From: Nocardioides alcanivorans
Lineage (GTDB): Bacteria; Actinomycetota; Actinomycetes; Propionibacteriales; Nocardioidaceae
Direction of reading: 5' to 3'
Assembly (NCBI RefSeq): GCF_021555175.1
Contig: NZ_JAKGRW010000019.1
Coordinates: 372,001-436,000, forward strand
Length of the DNA stretch: 64,000 nucleotides
Position numbers and translations under genes: made by a program. Numbering within the stretch: the stretch's first letter is position 1; the number at the start of each line of letters is the position of its first letter. The notes under the pieces are model-generated. The model ran no database searches and was not told the origin of the DNA. It worked only from the letters and a program-made list of their open reading frames with translations. This document shows positions 19,737-28,569 of this stretch, in pieces.

Positions 19737-20705
19737 GTGCCGGACATCTTCACCACCGCCGCGCTCGCCGTGCTCGCCGTGTCCTTCGGCGTCGGCATCG
19801 TCGTCGGCCTGACCGGTATGGGTGGCGGCGCGCTCATGACGCCCGCCCTGATCTTCCTGGGCATCAATCCGACCGCGGCGGTCGCCAACGACCTCGTCTC
19901 GGCGTCGGTGACCAAGAGCGTCGGAGCCGGGGTGCACTGGCGACACGGGTCGCCCAACCTCAAGCTCGCCGGCCTGCTGGTCGTCGGATCCGTCCCCTTC
20001 GCGTTCGCCGGGGCCTTCATCATCGACCACTTCGGGGCCACGGGCGACCAGGAGGAGTTCGTGAAGACCGCGATCGGCATCGCGCTGCTCTTCACGGCAG
20101 CGACCTACACGCTGCGGATGTATCTGCAGCTTCGCATGGTGACCTCCGGCAACGAGGCCCCGAGTGAGGCGGTCACGGTGCGGCCGGTCCCGACCCTGAT
20201 CGTGGGCATGGTGGGTGGCCTCCTCGTCGGCATCACCTCGGTGGGCTCCGGATCATTGATCATGGTGGCCCTGCTGCTGCTCTACCCGACCCTGTCGGCC
20301 GTGAAGCTGGTCGGGACCGACCTGGTGCAGGCCGTCCCCCTGGTGCTGGCGGCCGCGATCGGTCACGTGATCGTGAGTGGTGTCGACTGGGAGGTGCTGA
20401 TCCCGCTCATCGTGGGCGGCATCCCCGGCACCTTCCTCGGCGCCCGAATGGCCCACTGGGTCAGCCAGAGCGTCATCCGCCGCGGCATCGTCATCGTGCT
20501 GAGCCTCACCGGCCTCAAGCTGCTCGGCATCAGCCCGGAGGCAGTCGGAATCCTCGGCGCGGCGATGCTGCTGCTCGGCCCGCTCGTGTGGGGATTCGTC
20601 CGCCAGACCAGGGGTCTGCCAGCCTTTGACCCCAACTCGGGCGCCTGGCGGCATCCCGAGCGTGAACAGAGTGACGAACCGATCGAGGAGAGCACCGGCC
20701 GGTGA
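19737..20705 (+). CDS. sulfite exporter TauE/SafE family membrane protein
   Basis: A 322-residue polytopic protein with two related halves. Each begins with a Gly-rich motif typical of the family (VGLTGMGGGALMTPALIFLG and VGITSVGSGSLIMVALLLLY). About eight membrane segments are visible, and the C-terminal 40 residues are polar. A GTG start follows AGGAG. TauE/SafE proteins move sulfur anions or organosulfonates. Its position 57 bp before cysD suggests sulfate or sulfite transport linked to assimilation. Confidence 0.85.
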   Translation: MPDIFTTAALAVLAVSFGVGIVVGLTGMGGGALMTPALIFLGINPTAAVANDLVSASVTKSVGAGVHWRHGSPNLKLAGLLVVGSVPFAFAGAFIIDHFGATGDQEEFVKTAIGIALLFTAATYTLRMYLQLRMVTSGNEAPSEAVTVRPVPTLIVGMVGGLLVGITSVGSGSLIMVALLLLYPTLSAVKLVGTDLVQAVPLVLAAAIGHVIVSGVDWEVLIPLIVGGIPGTFLGARMAHWVSQSVIRRGIVIVLSLTGLKLLGISPEAVGILGAAMLLLGPLVWGFVRQTRGLPAFDPNSGAWRHPEREQSDEPIEESTGR

Positions 20706-20762
20706 TCTTCCGGCTGTCGATACGATGACAGCTGCTGTCCCAAGAGAGGTCATAGTTCAGAC

Positions 20763-21677
20763 ATGACTGAAACACATGCCGACTACCAGCTGAGTCAGCT
20801 CGACCAGCTGGAGGCGGAGTCGATCCACATCTTCCGTGAGGTCGCGTCAGAGTTCGAGAAGCCGGTGCTGATGTTCTCCGGCGGCAAGGACTCCATCGTG
20901 ATGCTCCGACTCGCGGAGAAGGCCTTCTACCCGGCCAAGATCCCCTTCCCGCTGCTCCAGGTCGACACCGGCCTGGACTTCCCGGAGGTCCTCGAGACCC
21001 GCGACAACTGGATGAACCGTCTCGGTGCGCGGATCGTGGTCGCCTCGATCGACGATGCGATTGCCAACGGTGTCGTGGTCGATGACGGCAAGACCAGCCG
21101 CAACCGGCTCCAGATCGGCACCCTGCTGAACGCCATCGAGGAGAACGGCTTCACCGCCGCCTTCGGTGGCGGCCGCCGCGACGAGGAGAAGGCCCGCGCC
21201 AAGGAGCGCGTCTACTCCCACCGCGACGAGTTCGGCCAGTGGGACCCGAAGATGCAGCGTCCCGAGCTGTGGAGCCTCTACAACGGCCGCCTGCACGCCG
21301 GCGAGCACATGCGTATCTTCCCGATCTCCAACTGGACCGAGCTGGACGTCTGGGACTACATCCGCCGCGAGGAGATCGAGATCCCTTCGATCTACTTCTC
21401 CCACCAGCGCCGCGTCTTCGAGCGCGACGGCATGCTGATGACGGAGACCCCGCTCAACCCCATGCGCGACGGCGAGGTCGCCTCCGAGCGCACCGTGCGC
21501 TTCCGCACCTGCGGTGACATCACCCTCACCGGCTGTGTCGAGTCGACTGCGTCGACCGTCGACGAGATCATCGAGGAGATCTCGGTGGCCCGGCTGACCG
21601 AGCGTGGCGCGACCCGCGGCGACGACCGGTTCTCCGAAGCAGCCATGGAAGACCGCAAGAAGGAAGGCTACTTCTGA
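20763..21677 (+). CDS. cysD: sulfate adenylyltransferase subunit 2 (catalytic)
   Basis: Forms APS from sulfate and ATP with CysN. The 304-residue protein has the PP-loop motif FSGGKDSIVML near residue 40, then PFPLLQVDTGLDFPEV, the AFGGGRRDEEKAR segment and the C-terminal FRTCGDITLTGCVES region of CysD. The length is typical. Its TGA overlaps the ATG of cysN (TGATG). Confidence 0.97.
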   Translation: MTETHADYQLSQLDQLEAESIHIFREVASEFEKPVLMFSGGKDSIVMLRLAEKAFYPAKIPFPLLQVDTGLDFPEVLETRDNWMNRLGARIVVASIDDAIANGVVVDDGKTSRNRLQIGTLLNAIEENGFTAAFGGGRRDEEKARAKERVYSHRDEFGQWDPKMQRPELWSLYNGRLHAGEHMRIFPISNWTELDVWDYIRREEIEIPSIYFSHQRRVFERDGMLMTETPLNPMRDGEVASERTVRFRTCGDITLTGCVESTASTVDEIIEEISVARLTERGATRGDDRFSEAAMEDRKKEGYF

Positions 21678-22957
21678 TGAGCGAGCCCGTGATCACCGAG
21701 GCGAAGCCGCAGATGGACCTGCTGCGCTTCGCCACCGCCGGCAGCGTGGACGACGGCAAGTCGACCCTCATCGGTCGGCTCCTCTACGACTCGAAGTCGA
21801 TCTTCGCCGACCAGCTCGAGGCCGTCGAGGCCACCTCGAGCGCTCGCGGCGACGACTACGTCGACCTCTCGCTGCTGACCGACGGTCTGCGCAGCGAGCG
21901 TGAGCAGGGCATCACCATCGATGTCGCCTACCGCTACTTCGCGACGCCGCAGCGCAAGTTCATCATCGCCGACACTCCCGGTCACATCCAGTACACCCGC
22001 AACATGGTCACCGGTGCCTCCACCGCCGACCTGGGGCTGGTGCTGGTCGACGCCCGCAACGGTCTGACCGAGCAGTCGCGGCGCCACGCCGTACTCCTCT
22101 CGCTGCTGCGCGTGCCCCACCTCGTGCTGGCCATCAACAAGATGGACCTGGTCGACTGGGACGAGGCCGTCTACGAGAAGATCCACGCCGAGTTCACCCA
22201 GTTCGCGACGAAGCTCAACATCCCCGACCTCGCGGTCATCCCGATCTCGGCGCTGCAGGGCGACAACGTCGTCAACCGCTCCGAGAACACCCCGTGGTAC
22301 GAGGGCCCGACCCTCATGCACCACCTCGAGCACGTCCACGTGGCCTCCGACCGCGACATGATCGACGTCCGGTTCCCGGTGCAGTACGTCGTGCGCCCCA
22401 AGTCGGACGAATACCACGACTACCGCGGCTACGCCGGCCAGGTCGCCGGCGGTGTGCTCAAGAAGGGTGACGAGGTCGTCGTGCTGCCCAGCGGCATGAC
22501 CAGCAGGATCGCTGCGATCGACGTCTTCGACAAGGAGGTCGACCAGGCGTTCCCGCCCATGTCGGTCACCGTTCGGCTCGAGGACGACGTCGACGTCTCG
22601 CGTGGCGACATGATCGCCCGCGTGAAGAACGCACCGACGCCGGCGCAGGACATCGACGCGATGATCAGCTGGATGACCAACGAGCCGCTGCGCCCGCGCC
22701 AGAAGCTGGCCATCAAGCACACGACTCGCACCGGTCGCGCCCTGGTGAAGGACATCCAGTACCGCTTGGACATCAACACCCTCCACCGCGACCAGGAAGC
22801 CAACGAGCTCGGCCTCAACGAGATCGGCCGCGTCCAGCTGCGCACCACCGTGCCGCTGCTGTGCGACCCCTACTCGAAGAACCGCACCACCGGCTCGTTC
22901 ATCCTGATCGACGAGGCCACCGGCGTCACCGTCGGTGCCGGCATGATCAACGGCTGA
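21677..22957 (+). CDS. cysN: sulfate adenylyltransferase subunit 1 (GTPase)
   Basis: EF-Tu-like GTPase that drives APS formation by CysD. In its 426 residues the G1 loop is AGSVDDGKSTLIGRL, switch II is ADTPGHIQYTRNM, and the guanine specificity motif is NKMD. Two beta-barrel domains follow, ending TGVTVGAGMI. There is no fused APS kinase domain at the C-terminus, consistent with the separate cysC at 5665. Confidence 0.97.
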   Translation: MSEPVITEAKPQMDLLRFATAGSVDDGKSTLIGRLLYDSKSIFADQLEAVEATSSARGDDYVDLSLLTDGLRSEREQGITIDVAYRYFATPQRKFIIADTPGHIQYTRNMVTGASTADLGLVLVDARNGLTEQSRRHAVLLSLLRVPHLVLAINKMDLVDWDEAVYEKIHAEFTQFATKLNIPDLAVIPISALQGDNVVNRSENTPWYEGPTLMHHLEHVHVASDRDMIDVRFPVQYVVRPKSDEYHDYRGYAGQVAGGVLKKGDEVVVLPSGMTSRIAAIDVFDKEVDQAFPPMSVTVRLEDDVDVSRGDMIARVKNAPTPAQDIDAMISWMTNEPLRPRQKLAIKHTTRTGRALVKDIQYRLDINTLHRDQEANELGLNEIGRVQLRTTVPLLCDPYSKNRTTGSFILIDEATGVTVGAGMING

Positions 22958-22971
22958 GTACGCCGCTCCCC

Positions 22972-23008
22972 GCGACCCCGGCGTGTGCTTCGGCACCGCT
23001 GGGGTCGC
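22972..23008 (+). terminator. hairpin after cysN
   Basis: GCGACCCCGGC at 22972-22982 pairs with GCTGGGGTCGC ending at 23008 (11 bp, one mismatch), 15 bp after the cysN stop. Confidence 0.65.
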
Positions 23009-23024
23009 TGCATTTCACACAACG

Positions 23025-23103
23025 GGTTCATCTGCGACGTTTCTGCACCGCAGAGCCGGCGGGCGTGCTGAAGCGGTTCATCTGCGACGCTTCTGCACCG
23101 CAG
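23025..23103. repeat. pair of 29-bp direct repeats, 50-bp period (left pair)
   Basis: Bases 23025-23053 recur at 23075-23103 with one mismatch; both contain CATCTGCGACG followed by TTCTGCACCGCAG. They lie between cysN and the 3' end of the AbiEi-like gene. The core is shared with the pair at 24133-24221 on the other side of that gene. Confidence 0.8.
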
Positions 23104-23118
23104 GATCGGGCGGGCGCC

Positions 23119-24048
23119 TCAACGGAAGTAGGGCCGCCAGTCGTCCCCCGGCCGCGCCGGCAGTCCGCGCATCCCCAGGCGATGCAGGAACCGAAGAACC
23201 CGTCGCAGGGTCTGTGCTGGATCACGGAGGTCACGCGAGACGAGCGTCATCGTGTGCCAACCCTCGTTGCCACTCTCCTCCTGACGCCGGATGTCGGACT
23301 CCCAGTTGACGCGGTTGTCGACATGGAAGCGGCCGTTGACCTCGATGATTCCCTTGACGTCGGGGTAGCCCATGTCGTGCTTGCGGATCAGCACGCCGCG
23401 CTCGTCGCGCACCTCGATGCCGATGTCAGGCTCCGGGAGTCCACCGAGCACCAACAACATCCGGAACTGCGTCTCCAGTGGGGAGTCCACCCCGTCGCGC
23501 ACATGGCTCAACGCCAACGCAGCCCGGCTCGCACCGGGCAACCGCGAATGGGTGACGACCGCCTCCAACTCCTGGCGACCACTGAGTCCGTGCTTCAGCA
23601 GGTGGTCGCCAACAATGACCAGTTCCACCAGGTCGAGCAGGGTGGCCAGTTCGCAGAAGATCCGCGTGGGCGATGACACCCGCATCCCTCGGTGCTCGAT
23701 CACCAGGGCGTCGTGCGGCGAGACGTGGCAGGTCAGTCCACGGGTGCGGCGCCGCTCCGCCGCGGTCGGCACCGTGATGTGCTCTCCGGACGAGCGTGGC
23801 ACCGGCAGCTCGAAGAGTCTCGCGGCGCTGGTGTGGCTGAGATGAGCGCGCGGGCCGGCGAGCTTCAGGGCCGCCCGGCAGCGGTGCTCATCGCGGACGC
23901 GCACCGTCGACGCGATGTGGACTCCGCGGAAGATCCGCTGGTAGTGCCTGCTGCGCAGATCGTTGTCGGTGAGCCCGGCCGCCACCGCCTCGGATCGCGT
24001 GAAGGGCTCACGCGGATCGAAGGCAGCGAACTCAGGACAAGCGCTCAT
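23119..24048 (-). CDS. AbiEi-type antitoxin-like protein with C-terminal DUF559/Vsr-like nuclease domain
   Basis: A 309-residue protein. The N-terminal third (FTRSEAVAAGLTDNDLRSRH, QRIFRGVHIAS) is the winged-helix domain seen in AbiEi-type antitoxins and in many stand-alone actinobacterial proteins. The C-terminal third (SPLETQFRMLLVLGGLPEPD, IGIEV, KHDMGYPDVKGIIEVNGR, then RRQEESGNEGWHTM) matches the small PD-(D/E)xK nuclease fold of the DUF559/Vsr group, with candidate acidic residues in the D-x(n)-EVNG arrangement. The role is unknown. No toxin gene is adjacent. Paired repeats flank it on both sides. Confidence 0.7.
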   Translation of the reverse strand: MSACPEFAAFDPREPFTRSEAVAAGLTDNDLRSRHYQRIFRGVHIASTVRVRDEHRCRAALKLAGPRAHLSHTSAARLFELPVPRSSGEHITVPTAAERRRTRGLTCHVSPHDALVIEHRGMRVSSPTRIFCELATLLDLVELVIVGDHLLKHGLSGRQELEAVVTHSRLPGASRAALALSHVRDGVDSPLETQFRMLLVLGGLPEPDIGIEVRDERGVLIRKHDMGYPDVKGIIEVNGRFHVDNRVNWESDIRRQEESGNEGWHTMTLVSRDLRDPAQTLRRVLRFLHRLGMRGLPARPGDDWRPYFR

Positions 24049-24132
24049 GTCACGACCTTGCCCGAACGACGCCGTCCCCCGCAGTCGTCATCCACAGGGC
24101 CAGCGCGACGATCACGCTCGCCCGGATGCCGA

Positions 24133-24221
24133 ACCGGTGCACGTGCGACGCTTCAGCAGCAGACCGCCGCTCAGCGTGCTGGACCGGTGCACGTGCGACG
24201 CTTCAGCAGCGGACCGCCGCT
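24133..24221. repeat. pair of 39-bp direct repeats, 50-bp period (right pair)
   Basis: Bases 24133-24171 recur at 24183-24221 with one mismatch; both contain GGTGCACGTGCGACGCTTCA followed by GCAGC and GACCGCC. They lie between the AbiEi-like gene start and the 3' end of the phosphatase gene. The core TGCGACGCTTC is shared with the left pair. Confidence 0.8.
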
Positions 24222-24231
24222 TCCGACCAGC

Positions 24232-25050
24232 TCAGTCGGTCAGCAACTTCTCGCGCAGCGTCGCGAGCACGGACTCCTCGAGGCCGAGGCCCTCCCGCAG
24301 GAAGGCCTCGAAGTCACCGAAGTCCTCATCGATCGCCCGGAACATCGCGGTCATCGCCGACGCCTCCTGCTCGAGCAGTGGGCGAATGAGCTCGATGTCG
24401 AGGCCAGCGGCTCCGAGACGCTCGTAGGCACCCGCGTTCCACTCCGCCCGGCACTCGTTGGAGAGCACGTAGTCGGCGACGATGTCGTCCTCCGAGACTC
24501 CGAGCAGGCGCAGCACGAGAGCGGCGAAGACCCCGGTGCGGTCCTTGCCTGCCGTGCAGTTGAAGGCCAGCGGCGCGCCGTCGTCGGTGGCGAGCAGCCG
24601 GAGAACCTCAGCGAACGACTCCCGGGCGACTGGGCGACGTACCATCCGCAGCGGCCCGACAGCGCTCATCTCCTGCGATCGTCCGCCGCCGAGCAGTTCC
24701 TCGGCGAGCGTGACGTCACCCTCACGGAACACCTTGACGATCACGTCGGCAACGGAGGCGGTGCCCTCGTCGAGCAGTGGCAGCGCGAGCACCCTGACGG
24801 AGGGGTCATAGGCGTTGGCACCGTTGGCGCTCACCTCGGCCTCAGCGCGGAAATCGACCGCGTGACGGATGCCCAGGTCACGCAGGAGGGACCGGTCTGC
24901 GTCGGTCGGGGCGAGCACGGCGTCGGTGCGCACGAGCATCCCCCGGCGCACCTGGCGCCCGTCCTCGGTGATCAGCCCACCCAGGTCGCGGGTGTTGGTG
25001 GTGCACTCCAGCGCCACCCTGCGGTCCACTGCCTCTGTCCTCTGGTCCAT
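24232..25050 (-). CDS. tyrosine-protein/lipid phosphatase family, variant P-loop
   Basis: A cytoplasmic 272-residue protein of the group that includes mycobacterial PtpB and IphP. It has NTRDLGG near the N-terminus, the general features of DFRAEAEVSANGA, and the signature CTAGKDRTG at Cys165. The residue before the catalytic Cys is Asn (FNCTAGKDRTG) where the superfamily normally has His. The start is uncertain; the ATG at 25050 has GAGG directly before it, and longer forms would overlap the promoter of the divergent gene at 25182. A secreted paralogue lies at 28570-29772. Confidence 0.82.
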   Translation of the reverse strand: MDQRTEAVDRRVALECTTNTRDLGGLITEDGRQVRRGMLVRTDAVLAPTDADRSLLRDLGIRHAVDFRAEAEVSANGANAYDPSVRVLALPLLDEGTASVADVIVKVFREGDVTLAEELLGGGRSQEMSAVGPLRMVRRPVARESFAEVLRLLATDDGAPLAFNCTAGKDRTGVFAALVLRLLGVSEDDIVADYVLSNECRAEWNAGAYERLGAAGLDIELIRPLLEQEASAMTAMFRAIDEDFGDFEAFLREGLGLEESVLATLREKLLTD

Positions 25051-25181
25051 CCTCGGACCGTACGACGGCACCTGCTGCCGCGGGCCGACGCTCCCGTTGG
25101 CGAGTAGCCCTGCCCTTGAGTCACCCGCCACCTGGGTCCACTCTGGAGGCAGACCACGCGCCACTCATCGGAGCTGCCTGC

Positions 25182-26233
25182 ATGAAGACACGTCACCTGC
25201 TCGCTTCCTTCACTGCGGCAACGCTCATGGTGGCGGGGTGCGGCACGGGCGCCTCCGTCGACCCGGGGCTGGCCAGGCCCGGACGACCGCGCCGACCGAG
25301 GAGAACGCTGGCGTCGAGTCGCCTCAGGTCGAGCACGTCGTCACCATCTCGGTCGACGCCCTGGCGGTGAAGGCGATCCGCAAGCTCGGCCGCAAGGGCA
25401 CTCCGACGCTCCACCGCATGGCCCGGGAGGGGGCCTACACCCTCAATGCCCGCACCGCCCGCGAGCAGAACATCACCCTTCCCAACCACGCGAGCATGGT
25501 GACGGGTCGTCGCATCAACAAGGCGCGTGGCGGTCACGGAGTGACGTGGAACGTCGACCGCGCCCACGACACCCTCCAGAAGGCATCAGGGGACCCCGAC
25601 ATCGAATCGATGTTCTCGATCGCACACCGCGCTGACCTGCGCACGGCGATCTTCGCCGGCAAGTCGAAGTTCGACCTCTTCACCGACTCGTGGCCCGCGG
25701 CGTTCGACCGGCAGGTCATCCGCAACGACCACAGCGTGGGATCAGCCAAGCTGGTGGCGAAGGCGGTCAAGCACCTCGTGAGGAGGCATCCCCACCTGAG
25801 CTTCCTCCACCTCCCCGCCCCGGACGCGGCCGGCCATGCCCACGGCGGTATGTCCAAGCGCTACCTCAAGGCAGTCCGGGCGGTCGACAAGAGCCTCGCC
25901 GCCGTCCTGGCCGCGATCGAGTCCGACCAGGTGCTGCGTGACTCGACCCTCGTCGTACTCACCGCCGACCACGGCGTCACCTCTGGCCACAAGAACCACA
26001 CCGCCCACCGTCGCGGCAACTACACGGTGCCGTTCATCATCTGGGGCACCGGCGTCGACCACGGCGACCTCTACGCACTCAATCCCCACCTCGCCAACCC
26101 GCGCAGGACCAGGCCCGGGTACGCCGGTCCGCAGCCGGTCCGCAACCTGCAGCTGGCTGCCGTGGCCCTCGAGGCACTCGGCCTTCCGGAGCTCGACCCG
26201 CGCGACATCGACGGCCACGAGCTGGACTGGTAG
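25182..26233 (+). CDS. alkaline-phosphatase-fold phosphodiesterase lipoprotein, frameshifted
   Basis: After repair the protein has about 350 residues. MKTRHLLASFTAATLMVAGC is a lipoprotein signal. The mature part belongs to the AlkP superfamily (nucleotide pyrophosphatase/phosphodiesterase type): VTISVDALAVKAI near the N-terminus, NITLPNHASMVTGRR with the nucleophile Thr/Ser region, PDAAGHAHGG, and the metal-binding TADHGVTSGHKNHT. The signal and the body lie in two frames that join at GGGG, 25265-25268; one added base gives VDPGAGQARTTAPTEENAG. The ATG follows GGAG. Confidence 0.8.
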
Positions 26234-26256
26234 TAGCGATCCCCGCCCGTCGTCGT

Positions 26257-27708
26257 TCAGACGGTGATGCGTCCGGTCCACAGGCCGACGGCGCCGATGA
26301 TCCCGCTCACCACGATGAGGGCACACAGCACCATCTCGGTGGGGGTGAAGAGTTGTCGCCCCCGCTCGCTGCGGGCCTTGACGTAGAGCAGCGTCGCCGG
26401 CGCGAGGATCACGGTGGAGAGCAGCAGGAACTTCAGGCCCGCGGCCTCGAAGAGGAACATCGTGTACACCGTGGCCGCACCCGCGATGATCGTCTCCGTC
26501 CGTCGGGTGCGAGCGGTGGCGTCCTCGTAGGACTCGCCGCTCAGCCCGAGCTTCAGCGCGTACGCCGCAGCGAGGAAGTAGGGGATCAGCGCCAGACTGG
26601 TGCACAGGTCGAGCATGAAGTTGAGGGCGTCGGTGAGCACCAACGTCACCGCCAGCAATCCCTGGACGGCCAGTGAGCTGACGACGAGGGCGGTGATCGG
26701 GGTGCCGTTGGCGTTCTCCTTGCCGAGGAAGGCCGGGAAGTCGTCGTTGCGCGCCGGGGTGTACATGACCTCGGCCGCCATCAGCGTCCAGGCCAGGTAG
26801 GCGCCGAGCACGGAGACGACCACCGCCACGCTGATGAAGACCTCGCCCCAGTCGCCCACGGCGTACTCGAAGAGGCCGACCATCGACGGCTGCCGGGTGT
26901 CGGCGATGTCGGGCTGCGGCATCACCGAGTAGCTCGAGAGGGTCACCAGCGCGAAGATCGACAGCACGCAGAGGAAGCCCAGCACTGTGGCCCGGCCGAC
27001 ATCCGACCGCTTCTTGGCGTAGCGCGAGTAGACGCTGGCGCCTTCGATCCCCAGGAAGACGAACGTCGTGATGATCATGGTGTTGCGGACCTGCTCGTCG
27101 AGGCCGCCGAGGTCCCCGTAGCCGGTCGCCGTCCAGTTGTCGGCGAAGACCCCGGCGTCGAAGGAGATGAAGAGCACCACGATGAAGACCAGGATCGGCA
27201 GCACCTTGAAGACCGTGACGATCCGGTTGATCACCGCGGCATCCCGCACACCACGAGCGATCAGGGCGTGGAACAGCCACACGCCCACTGACGAGAGTGC
27301 GACGGCGAGCACGGTGTCGCCGTCGCCGAAACCGTCGAAGAACGCTCCCATCGTTGCCGTGATGAACACCCAGTAGAAGGTGTTGCCGGCGACCGCGCTG
27401 GCCCAGAAGCCGATCGCGGAGTTGAATCCCGCGTAGTCGCCGAAGCCGGCCTTGGCATAGATGAAGACACCGGAGTCGAGGTCCGGCTTGCGGTTCGCGA
27501 GGTTCTGGAAGACGAAGGCAAGCATCAGCATGCCCGTGCCGGCGATCGCCCAGGCGATGAGCGAGCCGAGGATGCCGGTCGCCACGCCGAAGCGGGCTGG
27601 CAACGAGAACACCCCGGCACCCACCATGCCGCCGACCACCATGGCCGTCAGCGTGGGCAGACTCATCTTCGAGACAGCACGGGGCGCCTCTTCTGTCGTG
27701 GAACTCAT
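26257..27708 (-). CDS. APC-family basic amino acid antiporter/permease
   Basis: A 483-residue transporter with 12-13 membrane segments. MSLPTLTAMVVGGMVGAGVF is the first helix with the GxxxGAGIF-like substrate loop. It resembles the arginine/ornithine antiporter (ArcD/LysI) branch, for example DSGVFIYAKAGFGDYAGFNS and TFVFLGIEGASVYSRYAKKR. A strong GGAGGAGGGAG site precedes the ATG. No arginine deiminase genes are adjacent, so the substrate is not fixed. Confidence 0.85.
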   Translation of the reverse strand: MSSTTEEAPRAVSKMSLPTLTAMVVGGMVGAGVFSLPARFGVATGILGSLIAWAIAGTGMLMLAFVFQNLANRKPDLDSGVFIYAKAGFGDYAGFNSAIGFWASAVAGNTFYWVFITATMGAFFDGFGDGDTVLAVALSSVGVWLFHALIARGVRDAAVINRIVTVFKVLPILVFIVVLFISFDAGVFADNWTATGYGDLGGLDEQVRNTMIITTFVFLGIEGASVYSRYAKKRSDVGRATVLGFLCVLSIFALVTLSSYSVMPQPDIADTRQPSMVGLFEYAVGDWGEVFISVAVVVSVLGAYLAWTLMAAEVMYTPARNDDFPAFLGKENANGTPITALVVSSLAVQGLLAVTLVLTDALNFMLDLCTSLALIPYFLAAAYALKLGLSGESYEDATARTRRTETIIAGAATVYTMFLFEAAGLKFLLLSTVILAPATLLYVKARSERGRQLFTPTEMVLCALIVVSGIIGAVGLWTGRITV

Positions 27709-28107
27709 GCGACTTCTCCCTCCTCCTGGACTTCGATGGGTTCGACCTTCTCGATCCTGAATCCGGCGGTTCCGTGGCGCCCGCTCAGCGCGGGACTGAC
27801 GTGGCTGGACGCCGCACGGGGCAGGTGGCCCAACGTCGATGCTCCGAGGGTGGCGGCATCAGGGCGCCGTAGGAGTTCCACGGCACCGGCAGCGAGGCCG
27901 CGGTGTCACTGCCGGCGGCGAGTAGCGCCGGCTTGATCGGCACCAGCGGGATCAGCGCGTCCGACAGCGTCGGCGTACGTGTTCTCGAGACATACGCCTT
28001 GCTTGGCATGAAAATGCAAGTTATCGCAACTGGACCCGACCCGGCAATGGGTGCGACCCCGAGCACTCGGTGGAAGCTGCGGCACGGGGCGCGGGCATGA
28101 TGGGGCT
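27709..28107. other. gene-free stretch between the permease and arfB
   Basis: About 400 bp. The left part is the promoter side of the permease gene. A locally AT-rich island (about 27995-28030) contains GCATGAAAATGCAAG, which could be a promoter or regulator site. Short open frames here have no recognisable family and poor codon structure, so they were not called. Confidence 0.5.
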
Positions 28108-28506
28108 GTGATTGTCGTCGGCGGCCATGCCATTGGGGATGCCGACCTGGCCTGGCGCTTCTCGCGCTCGTCGGGTCCGGGCGGCCAGCACGTCAACACC
28201 GCCGACACCCGCGTGCAGTTGACCTTCGACCTCGCCGGGTCGGACGCCTTTCCCGAGCACCTCAAGCAACGGATGCTCACCCGCCTCGACGACCAGATCG
28301 TGATCGTCGCGTCCGAGTACCGCTCCCAGCTCCGGAACCGCCGCGCGGCCGAGGAGCGTCTCGTGACGATGCTCGAGAAGGCGATGAAGCCACCACCACC
28401 CCGACGGGTCCCGACCAAACCGTCGCGGGGTGCCAAGCAACGGCGGATCACCCAGAAGAAGCAGCGCAGCGAGACCAAGCGGCTGCGCGGGCGACCCACG
28501 GACTGA
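28108..28506 (+). CDS. arfB: peptidyl-tRNA hydrolase ArfB (ribosome rescue)
   Basis: A 132-residue protein that releases nascent chains from stalled ribosomes. It has the class-I release factor motif SSGPGGQHVNT, in which the GGQ loop hydrolyses the ester bond, and a basic C-terminal tail (RGAKQRRITQKKQRSETKRL) of the kind that enters the empty mRNA channel. The length fits ArfB/YaeJ. The GTG start places VIVVGGHAIG at the N-terminus; an earlier in-frame GTG at 28051 would add residues not seen in the family. Confidence 0.9.
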   Translation: MIVVGGHAIGDADLAWRFSRSSGPGGQHVNTADTRVQLTFDLAGSDAFPEHLKQRMLTRLDDQIVIVASEYRSQLRNRRAAEERLVTMLEKAMKPPPPRRVPTKPSRGAKQRRITQKKQRSETKRLRGRPTD

Positions 28507-28569
28507 CGGTGGGCACCCGCGGCCTTCAGTGGAGCGAACGTGTTCCGATCTTGCCGAAAGGCAGCACGC

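Noticed and set aside
23119..24048. Complete toxin-antitoxin pair
   Set aside because: No AbiEii-type nucleotidyltransferase or other toxin gene is adjacent.
23025..24221. Possible CRISPR array because of the regular 50-bp repeat spacing
   Set aside because: Only two copies on each side, no further spacers, and no cas genes.
27709..28107. Short minus-strand frames as an extra gene before the permease
   Set aside because: No recognised domain, no ribosome site, and weak codon bias.
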